Source: Neisseriaceae bacterium JH1-16 (GTDB lineage Bacteria > Pseudomonadota > Gammaproteobacteria > Burkholderiales > Chromobacteriaceae). From it: DNA of 64,000 nt. This document shows, in pieces, positions 54,181 to 63,655 of the stretch. The notes beneath the pieces were generated by a model. It saw only the letters and a list, made by a program, of their open reading frames with translations, made no database searches and had not been told where the DNA came from. The position numbers and the translations under genes are program-made. The stretch lies in the NCBI GenBank assembly GCA_025989215.1, contig JAPDNP010000002.1:1-64000 (forward strand), written 5' to 3'. Every line of letters starts with the position of its first letter. Position 1 is the stretch's first letter.

Positions 54181-54678
54181 CTATCCCCGCAGAACGGCCT
54201 TTCCCACCCCCGAAGCTGCCGCCGGCGCATTCTGCATCACCACCACCCCGGCCACGATCAGCAGCGCGCCGATCAGCCGGACGGTGGTGATCGGCCGGGC
54301 AGCGAAGCCGACCAGTGCGTAATGGTCGAGCAATAGCGACGCCACCATCTGCCCGGCCACCACCGCGGCGATGAAGTTGCTGACCCCCAGCTTCGGCGCC
54401 AGGATCAGCGCGCTGCTGATGTAGAACACCCCGAGCACGCCGCCGATCCACCACCACAGCGGTCCCTTGGCGGCCAGCGCCAGCTGCGGCGCCGGCACGC
54501 GCTGGGCCAGCATCACCGGCAGGATCGCCAGTACGCTGACAGCGAGCGAGATCAGCGTCGCCCACAGCGGGTGGCCCAGTGCGCGGCCGAGGGCAGCATT
54601 GGCGCCGGCCTGTACCGGCACCACGGCACCGGCGGCGCAGGCGATCAACAAACCCAACAGGCTGGCAAGCGGGGACAT
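54181..54678 (-). CDS. YdcZ/DUF606-family DMT transporter
   Basis: 165 residues with five hydrophobic helices. PVQAGANAALGRALGHPLWATLISL and WWWIGGVLGVFYISSALILAPKLG are typical of the DMT YdcZ family, a half-size DMT exporter that probably dimerises. It is divergent from a LysR-type gene that probably regulates it. An AGGAG precedes the start at 54678. Confidence 0.88.
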   Translation of the reverse strand: MSPLASLLGLLIACAAGAVVPVQAGANAALGRALGHPLWATLISLAVSVLAILPVMLAQRVPAPQLALAAKGPLWWWIGGVLGVFYISSALILAPKLGVSNFIAAVVAGQMVASLLLDHYALVGFAARPITTVRLIGALLIVAGVVVMQNAPAAASGVGKAVLRG

Positions 54679-54815
54679 GGCAACACTCCTTGTTCGATGC
54701 CACGCCAGTCCCGATTGGAACCGGGCCTTGGCAGCGGCAAGTTAGCGACGCACTCAGCTTGCTATAACGCTAACAGCATTGCCAATTCGATATTCGGCTA
54801 ACTATTATTCGCTCT

Positions 54816-55709
54816 ATGAATAATCTACGCCGCATCGATCTCAACCTGCTGGTGATCCTGGAAGCGCTGTTGGCCGAACGCCATATCTCGCGCGCTGCAG
54901 AGCGGCTGCACATGAGCCAACCGGCGGTCAGCCATGCGCTGGGCCGGCTGCGTCAACTATTCGACGACCCGCTGTTGGTGCGCGGCGCTCAGGGCATGGC
55001 ACCGACCGCTAGGGCGTTGGAGCTGAACCGACCGTTGGCCGAAGCGCTGCGTCAGGTGCACGCGGTGCTCGGCCCCACCGCTTTCGACCCAGCCACCGCC
55101 GAGCGCACCTTCCGACTCGGCATGTCCGACTACGGCGCCGCCGCGGTGCTGCCGGCCCTGATCAAAATGCTGCGACGCGAGGCGCCCGGTGTCGTGCTGC
55201 GCGTCAGCCAGCACAGCCGCGAGGCGATGGCGGCCCAAGTGGCCGATGGCGAGTTGGATTTGGCTCTCGGGGTGTTTCCGCAGCTACCGGATGGACTGCG
55301 GACGGAAACCCTGTTCGAGGAGCAGTTCGCCTGTGCACTCGATGCGGCGACCCTGGCCGACGGGCAACACTGGGACCTGGAAACCTACCTCGCCCGGCCA
55401 CACGCGCTGGTGGCGGTACGCCCCGACAGCGTCGACGAGATCGACCGGGCGCTGGCCGCCTGCGGCGCGCGTCGTCACATCGCGCTGACGCTGCCGCACT
55501 GGAGCGTCGCGCCGGCGCTGATCGCCGGCACCGACCTGGTACTGACCGCCGCGCGACGCTGCCTGAGCCACGCGCCGTCACTGGCGATTCTGCCGGTACC
55601 GTTTGCACTCGCGCCGTTCGCGTTCACCCAGATCTGGCACGCGCGCGCGGACAGCGATCCCGGCCACGCCTGGTTACGTGCAAGGTTGGCCGAAGCGGCC
55701 CAAAGATGA
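54816..55709 (+). CDS. LysR-type transcriptional regulator
   Basis: 297 residues. N-terminal winged helix (LRRIDLNLLVILEALLAERH, SRAAERLHMSQPAVSHALGR) and a periplasmic-binding-like effector domain with the NodD/LinR-type start FRLGMSDYGAAAVLP. It is divergent from the YdcZ-type exporter gene across a 137-bp A/T-richer gap, the usual LysR layout. Three TTGGCCGAA copies occur in this one gene (54870, 55035, 55686), all as Leu-Ala-Glu. Confidence 0.92.
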   Translation: MNNLRRIDLNLLVILEALLAERHISRAAERLHMSQPAVSHALGRLRQLFDDPLLVRGAQGMAPTARALELNRPLAEALRQVHAVLGPTAFDPATAERTFRLGMSDYGAAAVLPALIKMLRREAPGVVLRVSQHSREAMAAQVADGELDLALGVFPQLPDGLRTETLFEEQFACALDAATLADGQHWDLETYLARPHALVAVRPDSVDEIDRALAACGARRHIALTLPHWSVAPALIAGTDLVLTAARRCLSHAPSLAILPVPFALAPFAFTQIWHARADSDPGHAWLRARLAEAAQR

Positions 55710-55841
55710 CCGCGGCGCTACACCTCCTAGCGATGAATGCACCGGCGAACTCTTGATGTGTACAGACGATAAGAGTTTACGTGGCGCATGTCGCTCGAGC
55801 CGCCCGGTGCAAGCCCGCTGCAACATTGCCAGCCGCTTAGC

Positions 55842-55949
55842 GCCGCGAACAAGACCCTTCCGGCGTTGTTGTGCTGCCTTGGCGCACTCCTTGTACTGTC
55901 TGCGGCAGCACGCCTAGCCGGAACCGCTTCGCTGAATTTTGTTAGCGAC
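55842..55949 (+). repeat. MITE-like interspersed repeat, copy 2
   Basis: 108 bp, the same length as copy 1 at 25251. The right end TTTTGTTAGCGAC differs by one base from copy 1. The left end GCCGCGAACAAGA is more diverged. The 35-nt core 55887-55921 is identical to copy 1. As with copy 1, the right end stands immediately beside the stop codon of a minus-strand reading frame. Confidence 0.85.
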
Positions 55950-55951
55950 TC

Positions 55952-56290
55952 TTAGCCGAGTAAGTCCCCCGGCGACAAGGCGCCGCGGATGATCTTCACC
56001 AGTGCGTCCTGAATATCCGGCTCCGAACTGAGGCTGCGGTACACGTAGCCGCCCGAGGGCGGTCGCCGTGAACGAGACCTGCGACAGCCTCAGGAATAGC
56101 CACTGCCATAGACGCCGGCTTCGGCGGTGCCGCGCACCCAACAGTTCGCATCGCCCCCAGTCGGTCCTCGGCCGGCCATCGCAAGTGCAGTTCCGGCTGT
56201 TCGGGATGGGAGATCCTACTGCGCATGAAAGGTCGTGGGCTCGACGCCTGGCTGCCGGACCCAACGGCTGCGCTGGAGGAGCCTGCGCCG
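55952..56290 (-). pseudogene. Remnant of a protein gene downstream of the giant Ig-like gene
   Basis: One minus-strand frame reads GGYVYRSLSSEPDIQDALVK and on to SPGDLLG then TAA (55952-55954), a convincing protein C-terminus. The preceding part continues coding-like in a different frame (RISHPEQPELHLRWPAEDRL). No start codon or continuous frame connects them, so this looks like a frameshifted, truncated gene. I do not recognise the family. It lies directly after the stop of the 56.3-61.4 kb gene. Confidence 0.5.
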
Positions 56291-56306
56291 CGGCGTTGCA
56301 CTAACG

Positions 56307-59300
56307 CTAACCCGCCTCCGGATGGATCTGATGGCAGTAGTTCAGGGCGCTGCGGGCCAAATCCATTTCTTCCATCGCTTTGTCTACCTTGAGCTGCATC
56401 AAGAGCGTCTGGTCTTGGACCTTCTTCGCCTCCGCACGCAAGTCCTCTAACTTGGACTGGTTGTCCAATGCGCTGGACTCGAGATTGTAGAGGCTGTGAA
56501 GGTTACCCAGGGTGTCGAAGATGGCGCCGTAATTGCTCTCGACCTCTTTGCGAATCTTCTCATAGGCTTGGGCATAGTTTCCGGTCCCAGCCCTCACGAC
56601 GAACTTCCCGTCGGGTGTGAACATGCCGCTGAGCGAGTCGTCGGCCCTCAGCCCCGCTTTCAGATACATCTGCATCTGACGCATCGTCAGGAACTGCTTG
56701 GCGGCTTCGAGAACGCTCTTCTTGGTCCGATCCGTATTGGCTTTCCAGAACAGATCCGTCCATTCAATGTGCTGGCTTTCCAGGTGTCTAACTAGGTCTT
56801 TGAACGCTTCCTTGCCAAGGGCTTTCAGGGCCGCCTCGATCGACTTCGCAGCGATCTTCTGGAGTATCGTTTGACCAATCTTGTCTGCGGCCTTGACTCC
56901 CAGCTCCTTGGCCATCGCAGATTCCCAGAGCAGCACCGCGTCGGTCACCCCGGACAAATAAGCCGTCTCGTCGGCGTGGATGAATTGCCAGTCGAGCACC
57001 TCCTGCAGATGCCTGAGGTTCTGCAGCTGGTCGCTCAGCGCCCGCGCGCTGAGCGACGCGAGTCCCATCCTCATCTGCTCATCGGCGCATGGCCCGCTCG
57101 GCGGCTCGATCCTGACGTCGGGTCGAATCCCAATCTTGATCGTGCGAGGTTCACAAGACACCTCGCCTGCCATGAACACGGCGTTTACGGTGCAGCCCTG
57201 CCCCTTGAGGTAGTCGGTGTTCGGATCGTGGTAGGCCGCCCAATGGTCATACTCGCAGTAGGTGGTACTGCGCTTTCCGCTCTGGAAACGTACCCGACCC
57301 TGGTCGTCGACGCCCGCAGCCCCAGCGGCGTAGACACGGTAGGGAGTGCACAGCGGGTCCCATTGACGAAGCTTGGGATCGGCAGGCGGATCGTAGCTGA
57401 ACTCGAAGAACCAGAATTTGGCAAAGAAGGCGGGATCGGGGTTCTTGAGGTCACGCAGGATGTCGCGGCCTGGCACGGGTTGATTGGAAGCCGACATGAC
57501 GGTTGCGCGGATCCACGCTTGCCAGGCTTTCTCGGGCACTTCGTCGGGAATGGGCAAGGCATCGGGTTCGGGCTGCTCGACCTCGATTCGCGACGGGTAA
57601 AGCGCGGGCGAGACCCACCCCGAGGTCGCCACCGATGCGAGGTGCTCACGACAAGAGCGGTAATGATCGTAGACCATCCAGGCGAACGCCCCCAGCGAGT
57701 CCGGAGCATCGCCGAGCCCGGTCGGCCGAACCGAGAACTTGACCGGAACACCGCCGTCCTCGCCCAGGGCCTTGATCGCCTCGTCAGCCAGATGGAATTT
57801 GCAACGCAGCTTGAGAGTCTGCTGTGTCAGGGAAGGCGTGGCGTCGACAGCATGGTGGGCCTTTCCCGGCACGACCTTCAGGTAGCCCAGCTTGTAGTCG
57901 CCCTGTATGTCATAGTACGGATCCAGGGAGGCTTGGTTGTCGATGGTCGTGATCTCTAGGCCGCCGGAGAAGGTGGTGTTGAACAGGCTCAATGTGGGGC
58001 TAACGGTGACGATGCACGAGCCGTCGGCATTGCCGTCTCGGTCGGCCGACAGGACCAGCTGCGGCTTGGCGCCAGTCACGGCCACTTTGGTCGAAAATGG
58101 CGTGGCCGCAAGGGTGCGCGTCTCGCCAGTCGCACTTTGCACGATCGCACCCACTCGGTACGTGATGCGTAGCATGCCATCCAGGTCCGTCCAATCGGCT
58201 CGGACTGCACCCGCCCTGTCTAGCCCGAAACTCTGAACTTGCGGGTTGCTCGCCGAGCTTAGCCACTGTCCACCATCCACCTGCCACGGCATGGCATCTG
58301 GTATCTCCTCCACGATGGTCCAACCCGGGGGAGTCACGACGAGCCTGTAGCCCACCCCGATCAGATCGACCGCGTCCCCCCACATGTGGACGTCGTTGGC
58401 TGCGTACTGACTGGCGGTGCGCGGCGATGGATCGAGTTGCCAGTCGATCACGAGCGCTGGATCGGGCACGAGAGCCGACCCGCTCACCTGCAGCAGGCCC
58501 ACGCCCTGGCAGTGGTAGGGTTTGCCGTCCAGGCTAACCATCACGTCGCCGGGCACCGACAACGAGAAGCTGTTGCTCAGTCGGAAGATCGTCAGCGCCG
58601 CACTCAACGCCGTGCGGTCGAGTCCGCTCACGCACCCCAGGTCCGGGATGCTCAGCGGCACCGCGAAATCGTCGACCGTCGCGCCCAGGCTGCGGGCGTC
58701 GACGCCGTAGAGCAGCGGCACGACGGTGGCCACCGAGGTGCTCTTGCCGTCGGCCGTCACGCTGGCCGGGGTGAGCGTGACCCGGCAGCCGGGGTTCGGA
58801 TAACGCAACGTGAAGCGGACGTCGCCGTGGATCTCGATGCCGGGCGCCGGCGCATCGTCGCCGATCACCCGCCCGCTGGCGCGCACGAGTACTGTCACAT
58901 CGTCGTGCCGGTCGCTGCCGCCGTCGGGCGCCTGATAGCTACCGACCCATTCGTCCTTTTTGATGACACTGCCCTCGCCGTCGACCAGGCCGTACCTCAG
59001 GTCCTTGGGCAGGAACTGGGTGCGTGCCCCATCGCCTTCGTACGCGTCCCAATAGGCCTCGGCGACGACGTCGTGGCGCTTGCCGTCGGCGCGCACCCAG
59101 TCGGGGTCGTCCGGCTCGAGCCGTACCTCGAGCTGCGGCCGCATCCCGTCGAGCGTCAGCGTCGCTTCGGCATGCAGATCCAGGCCATTGCCGCGATAGT
59201 GCGCCTTGATGGTCTGCGACAGCACCGCCGTGGCAACCAGCAGCGGCACTCGGTAGAGCACGGTGGCGCCGACCCCCTCGATCGCGCCGTAGCGGCGGCC

Positions 59301-61373
59301 CTGGCCGTCGGCGGGCGCGATCTCCCAGCTCGTCTCGGTGGCCGGCTGCGGCTGGCCGCGCACGCGCAGCACCGCCTTCAGCACGATCTGATTGCCGCCG
59401 TTGGCGACGGCGTAGCCGTCATCCGGATCGGTCTCGATGCTCAGCTGCGCGGCGAGCGCGAGCACGGTGAGGCTCGTCTGCCCGGAAAGAGAGACCTCGC
59501 CGTCGTCCCCGGCGTACTTCGCCCGCGCCGTGATGACGACGTCTTCGTCCTGTGTACCGTCCAGCTGCGGCGCCACGAAGCTGGTGGTGGCCGCGCCGGC
59601 CGCCAGCGACGGGCAGCTGCCCAGCCGCGGCGGGTCCACGCTTATCATCAGCGGGGTGAAGGGCTGGCCGTTGGCTTGGAACGTGCCGGTGATCGTCACC
59701 AGCGCCGAGTCCTGCCCGTCGCCGGTGACCTGGTCCTTGCTCGGCGTCACGCACAGCTCCGGCACAAGCGAATGGAAGGTGACGGTCTTCGCGTCCTGCA
59801 GCGGCACCTCGGTCACACCAATCGGGTAAGTACCCTTGGCGCTGACCGTGTAGCTCTTGTCCGCGACCACCAGCTTGGGCACCGGCAGCGCGGTGGACTG
59901 CGCCGGTCCGGGCGAAAAGATCCCCGATACCGGGCTCGGCGCGCAGGAGAAGGTCACTTGGTAATCGTTGCGCGGCTCGCCGAACACGGTGAGCGTGGTC
60001 TGCACCACGACCGTCCCCTCGCCGCTGCCGACGACGCCGTCCGCTACCAGTTGCAAGGCGAACTGCAGGTTGGCCGAACGCACCGTGACGGTGACCGAGT
60101 CGGACTCGACCGTCACCGGCCCGGTCGGCGTCGGGACGGTGGCCTTGCAGCGCACCGCGAACTGCTGCGCATCGCCGGACAGCAGCAGCCGCGCAAACAG
60201 CGTAGCCGCGGCGCCGCCGGGCGCCAGCACCGCGGCCGCATCGCCGAGGTCGCTCAGCTTCTCGAACTGCAGCACCGACTCGGCGGTGGCGTCGCGGCCG
60301 GTCGAACTCACCACCCGCGCGATCAGCACCGCGCTGTCGGCGCCGTCGCCGCGCAGCGAAACCGCCGCCGGGCTGAGCACGACGCGGTAACTCTCCTGCG
60401 GCTGCTGGTCGGGCGGGGGCTCGGACGAAGCATCGCCTGGCCCCGTGTCGGTCGCGGCGCCGCCATCCCCTGTTGATGCGGCCGTCGCGGCGCCGAGCGG
60501 CATCTCCGACCCGTCGCCGCCGAGGGCCCGGCCCAGTGCGCGGCCGAGCGCATTGGCGATCGCGCCGCCGCCGAGGGCTGCGGCCAGCGGAACCCACGGG
60601 GGAACGCCACCCTGATCGCTTTCGCCGGACGGCGCGACCGGTACCACGGTTACGCCCGGGCTGGACGGGGTGCTCCCGGCGCTCCCAAGCGGGGGGGCTG
60701 GCGGCGTGGTACCTCCACCGACCCCTGGGATTTCCGGCATCACGGGGGTGGTCCCGCCCTCCACGACCGGCGGGGGTGGCGGAGTAGCGCCCTGCGCAGC
60801 AGTGGGTGTGGCCTTGCACAACGCCGCCCCCTGCATTGCCTGGTCCAACTGCTGCGCCTTCGCCTGAAGCGCGGCGAGATCAACCGCCAGCCCCGCCACC
60901 TCCCCTACGCACACGCCACGCGAGAACAGAAGGTAGGTGACCGGCTCGCCGCTGTATTGCGGCGCGGTGCAGGTGGAGCGGAAGCCGCCTCCCGCCTGGC
61001 CCAGGCTGGCCTCGGGGCTCCTGGCCGGGCAGTTGGTATGGTAGCGGTTGCTCAGACTCGGGTTGCTCCGGTCGGCCAGCAGTCGGTTCGCCGAGTCCGC
61101 ATCCCGAAAAACGTACAGGTCCAGGCCCATGCCTTCCAGCCGTCGCGAAGGCCCCGAATACGATGTAGTACATCCATCCGTGGCCGCGCCAGCGCCCATG
61201 TCGGCCAATAACTGGCTATCCATGCGCGTGCGCGGAATGGCGGAGACATCGCTGGGCGGCACTAGCGAGCAGACGTCCGTGTTCTGCGCGAACAGGTTCG
61301 CGCTGCCGCACAGCAGCGCAAGCCACATCGCCACGCAGGCTGCGAGCCTGACTATCGGTCCAGTCCAGCTCAA
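56307..61373 (-). CDS. Giant secreted protein with Ig-like repeats and a helical C-terminus
   Basis: 1688 residues from TTG 61373, chosen because GAGGAG lies 6 nt upstream and it places a signal peptide (LAACVAMWLALLCGSANLFA) at the N-terminus. Then a Cys-containing N-domain (VCSLVPPSDVSAIPRTRM, resembling DUF3558-type sensor domains), a Pro/Gly-rich linker (about 200-270) with a glycine-zipper-like ALGRALGRALGG, and at least three to five Ig-like or invasin-type modules (LRGDGADSAVLIARV, VTGDGQDSALVTIT, VTADGKSTSVATV). A Cys-bearing middle part and an alpha-helical, probably coiled-coil last 250 residues follow. It may be an adhesin, stalk or envelope-spanning protein. No known export partner is adjacent. 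Confidence 0.75.
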   Translation of the reverse strand: MSWTGPIVRLAACVAMWLALLCGSANLFAQNTDVCSLVPPSDVSAIPRTRMDSQLLADMGAGAATDGCTTSYSGPSRRLEGMGLDLYVFRDADSANRLLADRSNPSLSNRYHTNCPARSPEASLGQAGGGFRSTCTAPQYSGEPVTYLLFSRGVCVGEVAGLAVDLAALQAKAQQLDQAMQGAALCKATPTAAQGATPPPPPVVEGGTTPVMPEIPGVGGGTTPPAPPLGSAGSTPSSPGVTVVPVAPSGESDQGGVPPWVPLAAALGGGAIANALGRALGRALGGDGSEMPLGAATAASTGDGGAATDTGPGDASSEPPPDQQPQESYRVVLSPAAVSLRGDGADSAVLIARVVSSTGRDATAESVLQFEKLSDLGDAAAVLAPGGAAATLFARLLLSGDAQQFAVRCKATVPTPTGPVTVESDSVTVTVRSANLQFALQLVADGVVGSGEGTVVVQTTLTVFGEPRNDYQVTFSCAPSPVSGIFSPGPAQSTALPVPKLVVADKSYTVSAKGTYPIGVTEVPLQDAKTVTFHSLVPELCVTPSKDQVTGDGQDSALVTITGTFQANGQPFTPLMISVDPPRLGSCPSLAAGAATTSFVAPQLDGTQDEDVVITARAKYAGDDGEVSLSGQTSLTVLALAAQLSIETDPDDGYAVANGGNQIVLKAVLRVRGQPQPATETSWEIAPADGQGRRYGAIEGVGATVLYRVPLLVATAVLSQTIKAHYRGNGLDLHAEATLTLDGMRPQLEVRLEPDDPDWVRADGKRHDVVAEAYWDAYEGDGARTQFLPKDLRYGLVDGEGSVIKKDEWVGSYQAPDGGSDRHDDVTVLVRASGRVIGDDAPAPGIEIHGDVRFTLRYPNPGCRVTLTPASVTADGKSTSVATVVPLLYGVDARSLGATVDDFAVPLSIPDLGCVSGLDRTALSAALTIFRLSNSFSLSVPGDVMVSLDGKPYHCQGVGLLQVSGSALVPDPALVIDWQLDPSPRTASQYAANDVHMWGDAVDLIGVGYRLVVTPPGWTIVEEIPDAMPWQVDGGQWLSSASNPQVQSFGLDRAGAVRADWTDLDGMLRITYRVGAIVQSATGETRTLAATPFSTKVAVTGAKPQLVLSADRDGNADGSCIVTVSPTLSLFNTTFSGGLEITTIDNQASLDPYYDIQGDYKLGYLKVVPGKAHHAVDATPSLTQQTLKLRCKFHLADEAIKALGEDGGVPVKFSVRPTGLGDAPDSLGAFAWMVYDHYRSCREHLASVATSGWVSPALYPSRIEVEQPEPDALPIPDEVPEKAWQAWIRATVMSASNQPVPGRDILRDLKNPDPAFFAKFWFFEFSYDPPADPKLRQWDPLCTPYRVYAAGAAGVDDQGRVRFQSGKRSTTYCEYDHWAAYHDPNTDYLKGQGCTVNAVFMAGEVSCEPRTIKIGIRPDVRIEPPSGPCADEQMRMGLASLSARALSDQLQNLRHLQEVLDWQFIHADETAYLSGVTDAVLLWESAMAKELGVKAADKIGQTILQKIAAKSIEAALKALGKEAFKDLVRHLESQHIEWTDLFWKANTDRTKKSVLEAAKQFLTMRQMQMYLKAGLRADDSLSGMFTPDGKFVVRAGTGNYAQAYEKIRKEVESNYGAIFDTLGNLHSLYNLESSALDNQSKLEDLRAEAKKVQDQTLLMQLKVDKAMEEMDLARSALNYCHQIHPEAG

Positions 61374-61430
61374 TTTGAACTCCTCACCCTGCTCGCGCGC
61401 CAACGCCGATAAAGGGTCTTGCCCCCTCCG

Positions 61431-61940
61431 CTATTGCAGTTCGACGGAGGCCCCCAATGCCTCGAGTCGCTCCTTGAACGCGCGGGCTTCCCGGGCGGGC
61501 ACCTTGTCCTTGAGCACCGTAGGGGGTGCGTCATCGACGAGGTCGATGACTTCGATCAGACCCAGGCCGGTCAGCGCACGCACCTCGCGGACCACCTGGA
61601 TCTTGCGCAGCCCGGCGCTAAGCAGCACGACGCGGTAATGCGACTTTGCGACTGCCGGTGCGCGTGGTGCCGGGGCCGGTGGGGTATCGGGTATCGTTGG
61701 CGTGCTGCTGGTTTTCGGCACGGCCGGCGGCACTGCCGGGCCTTGCCCCGCCGCTGACGGCGCTCGCGCCTTCACCGCGTTCAGCCCGACCAGAAAACCA
61801 CCCAGCACCGACATCAGTACGCCGACCACCGCCTGCCCGTTGCCGAACAACGCTCTCAAGGGTACGGCGATACCCAGCGCCGGCAGCAACTGGGAGCCGA
61901 TGCCGATCCACAATAGCCACTGCCCAACTCGCTTACCCAT
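61431..61940 (-). CDS. Membrane protein with a ribosomal bL12-like C-terminal domain
   Basis: 169 residues. Two hydrophobic helices (about 7-29 and 37-55) are followed by a Pro/Ala-rich linker (58-100) and a domain (101-169) that closely follows the C-terminal domain of ribosomal protein L7/L12: RVVLLSAGLRKIQVVREVRA, then LTGLGLIEVIDLVDDAP, and a final ERLEALGASVELQ. The bL12 lysines after GLGL (KEAK) are Ile and Ile here, while the earlier basic residues are kept as Lys/Arg. The gene ends 57 nt before the TTG start of the giant Ig-like gene and is probably co-transcribed with it. Confidence 0.8.
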   Translation of the reverse strand: MGKRVGQWLLWIGIGSQLLPALGIAVPLRALFGNGQAVVGVLMSVLGGFLVGLNAVKARAPSAAGQGPAVPPAVPKTSSTPTIPDTPPAPAPRAPAVAKSHYRVVLLSAGLRKIQVVREVRALTGLGLIEVIDLVDDAPPTVLKDKVPAREARAFKERLEALGASVELQ

Positions 61941-62020
61941 GCGTCCGCTCGATCTAGTTCAGCGCCCCATCCCGTAGAGCCGCTACACACGCCACCGTCA
62001 TCCGAAGGCCGGCCAGCCGC

Positions 62021-63376
62021 TCATTCGGTACCGGCATCGTGCGCGCTCTTGGCCAGCTCGCGCTCCACCTCGGCGGTGGAACCGACATGGTTGAACAAGG
62101 CGTTCAATCCCACCGCCGATACGGCCGCCAGCGTGATGCCGCTGTGAGTGAACGGTGTGGTCCAGGCGGGCAAGGCGTGGAAAAAGTTCGGCGCGATCAT
62201 CGGGATCACCCCCAGCCCCAGGCTGACCGCCACCGTCAACAGATTGGCGCGGTGCTCGAAGTCGACGCGCTGCAGAATCTTGATGCCAGTGGCAGCTACC
62301 ATGCCGAACATGCACAGGCCTGCCCCGCCCAGCACCGCCTGCGGAATCGACGCCACCACCGCGCCCATCTTGGGAAGCACCCCGAACGCGATCAGGATGC
62401 CGCCGGATAAGGCCACCGCCCAGCGGCTGCGGATGCCGGTCATGCCGACCAGCCCGACGTTCTGCGAAAACGAAGTGTAGGGAAAGGTGTTGAACAGGCC
62501 GCCGATGATGGTGCCCAGCCCATCGGTACGCAGACCGCGCACCAAGCTGACATGGTCGATCGGCCTGTCGCACACCTCGCCCAGCGCCAGGAACATCCCG
62601 GTGGATTCGGTCAGCGTCACGATCATCACCAGGCAAAACGAGATGATCGAACCGATCTCGAAATGCGGCAGGCCGAAGCGAAACGGCAACACCAGGCCGA
62701 ACCAAGCGGCGCTGTCGACCTCGGCGAAGCTCACCAGACCGAGCGCCATCGCCACCACATAGCCGACCACCAGGCCGGTCAGCACCGAAATATTGGCAAG
62801 AAAACCGGTGGTCAGCTTGTTGATCAACAGGATGACCGCCAGCACCAGGGCGACGATCATCAGGTTCTGCGGCGCGCCGAAGTCCTTGGCGCCGAAGCCG
62901 CCGCCGGCCCAGTTGACCCCGACCTCCAGCAGGCTGACGCCAATCACCGTGATCACCGTACCGGTCACCAGTGGCGGGAAGAAGCGGATCAATTTGCCGA
63001 ACACCGGCGCGACCAGGATGCCGAACAGCCCAGAGGCAATCACTGCGCCGTAGATGGTCAGCAGTCCCTGGCCGGCATTGGCCATCGCCACCATCGGCCC
63101 CACCGCGGCAAAGGTCACACCCATGATCACCGGCAGGCGGATGCCGAACTTCCAGAAACCGATGCACTGGATCAGCGTGACCACCCCGCAGGTGAACAGA
63201 TCGGCGTTGACCAGGAAGGCCAATTGCTCGGGTGGCAGTTTGAACGCGTGACCGACGATCAAGGGCACCGCGATGGCACCCGCATACATCACCAGCACAT
63301 GTTGTAACGACACCGGAAACATCCGGCCCCACGGCAGCACTTCGTCAACCACATGAACATCGACAGTCTGGCGCAT
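62021..63376 (-). CDS. NCS2-family nucleobase (xanthine/uric acid type) permease
   Basis: 451 residues with about 12-14 membrane segments. The NAT signature region is FSQNVGLVGMTGIRSR (QNxGxxxxTG type) and the preceding GLFNTFPYTSFSQN is typical of the bacterial xanthine/urate permeases. LTESTGMFLALGEV carries the conserved Glu. It imports purine bases with protons. ATG 63376 has GGGAGGG 6 nt upstream. No purine-catabolic gene is visible beside it. Confidence 0.9.
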   Translation of the reverse strand: MRQTVDVHVVDEVLPWGRMFPVSLQHVLVMYAGAIAVPLIVGHAFKLPPEQLAFLVNADLFTCGVVTLIQCIGFWKFGIRLPVIMGVTFAAVGPMVAMANAGQGLLTIYGAVIASGLFGILVAPVFGKLIRFFPPLVTGTVITVIGVSLLEVGVNWAGGGFGAKDFGAPQNLMIVALVLAVILLINKLTTGFLANISVLTGLVVGYVVAMALGLVSFAEVDSAAWFGLVLPFRFGLPHFEIGSIISFCLVMIVTLTESTGMFLALGEVCDRPIDHVSLVRGLRTDGLGTIIGGLFNTFPYTSFSQNVGLVGMTGIRSRWAVALSGGILIAFGVLPKMGAVVASIPQAVLGGAGLCMFGMVAATGIKILQRVDFEHRANLLTVAVSLGLGVIPMIAPNFFHALPAWTTPFTHSGITLAAVSAVGLNALFNHVGSTAEVERELAKSAHDAGTE

Positions 63377-63655
63377 CGCAAGCCCTCCCACCTCGACCGG
63401 CCACGCCGGTGCCTGCTGTAGTGATAGCCGACCGTCACGCCGATCAGTGGTGCCGCCTGTCTGTGCGGCGGGCCTGAGCGGCTGCACGGCAGAATCGCCC
63501 CCAAACCGGCGGCGCTGGCAACGGCGGCTCGAATAGACCGATATCGCGCAAGCAAAGCGCCATTGGCCATTTTGGTCCGGGCCGCGGCGCTGCTACCGTT
63601 ATCCCGCTTGCATTCATCGCCCGGTCGGGCGCCCTTATTGCACAGGATAATCCGC

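Noticed and set aside
61974-61995. Sequence AGAGCCGCTACACAC resembling a MITE terminal repeat
   Set aside because: Only about ten bases match and there is no internal similarity to the other copies.
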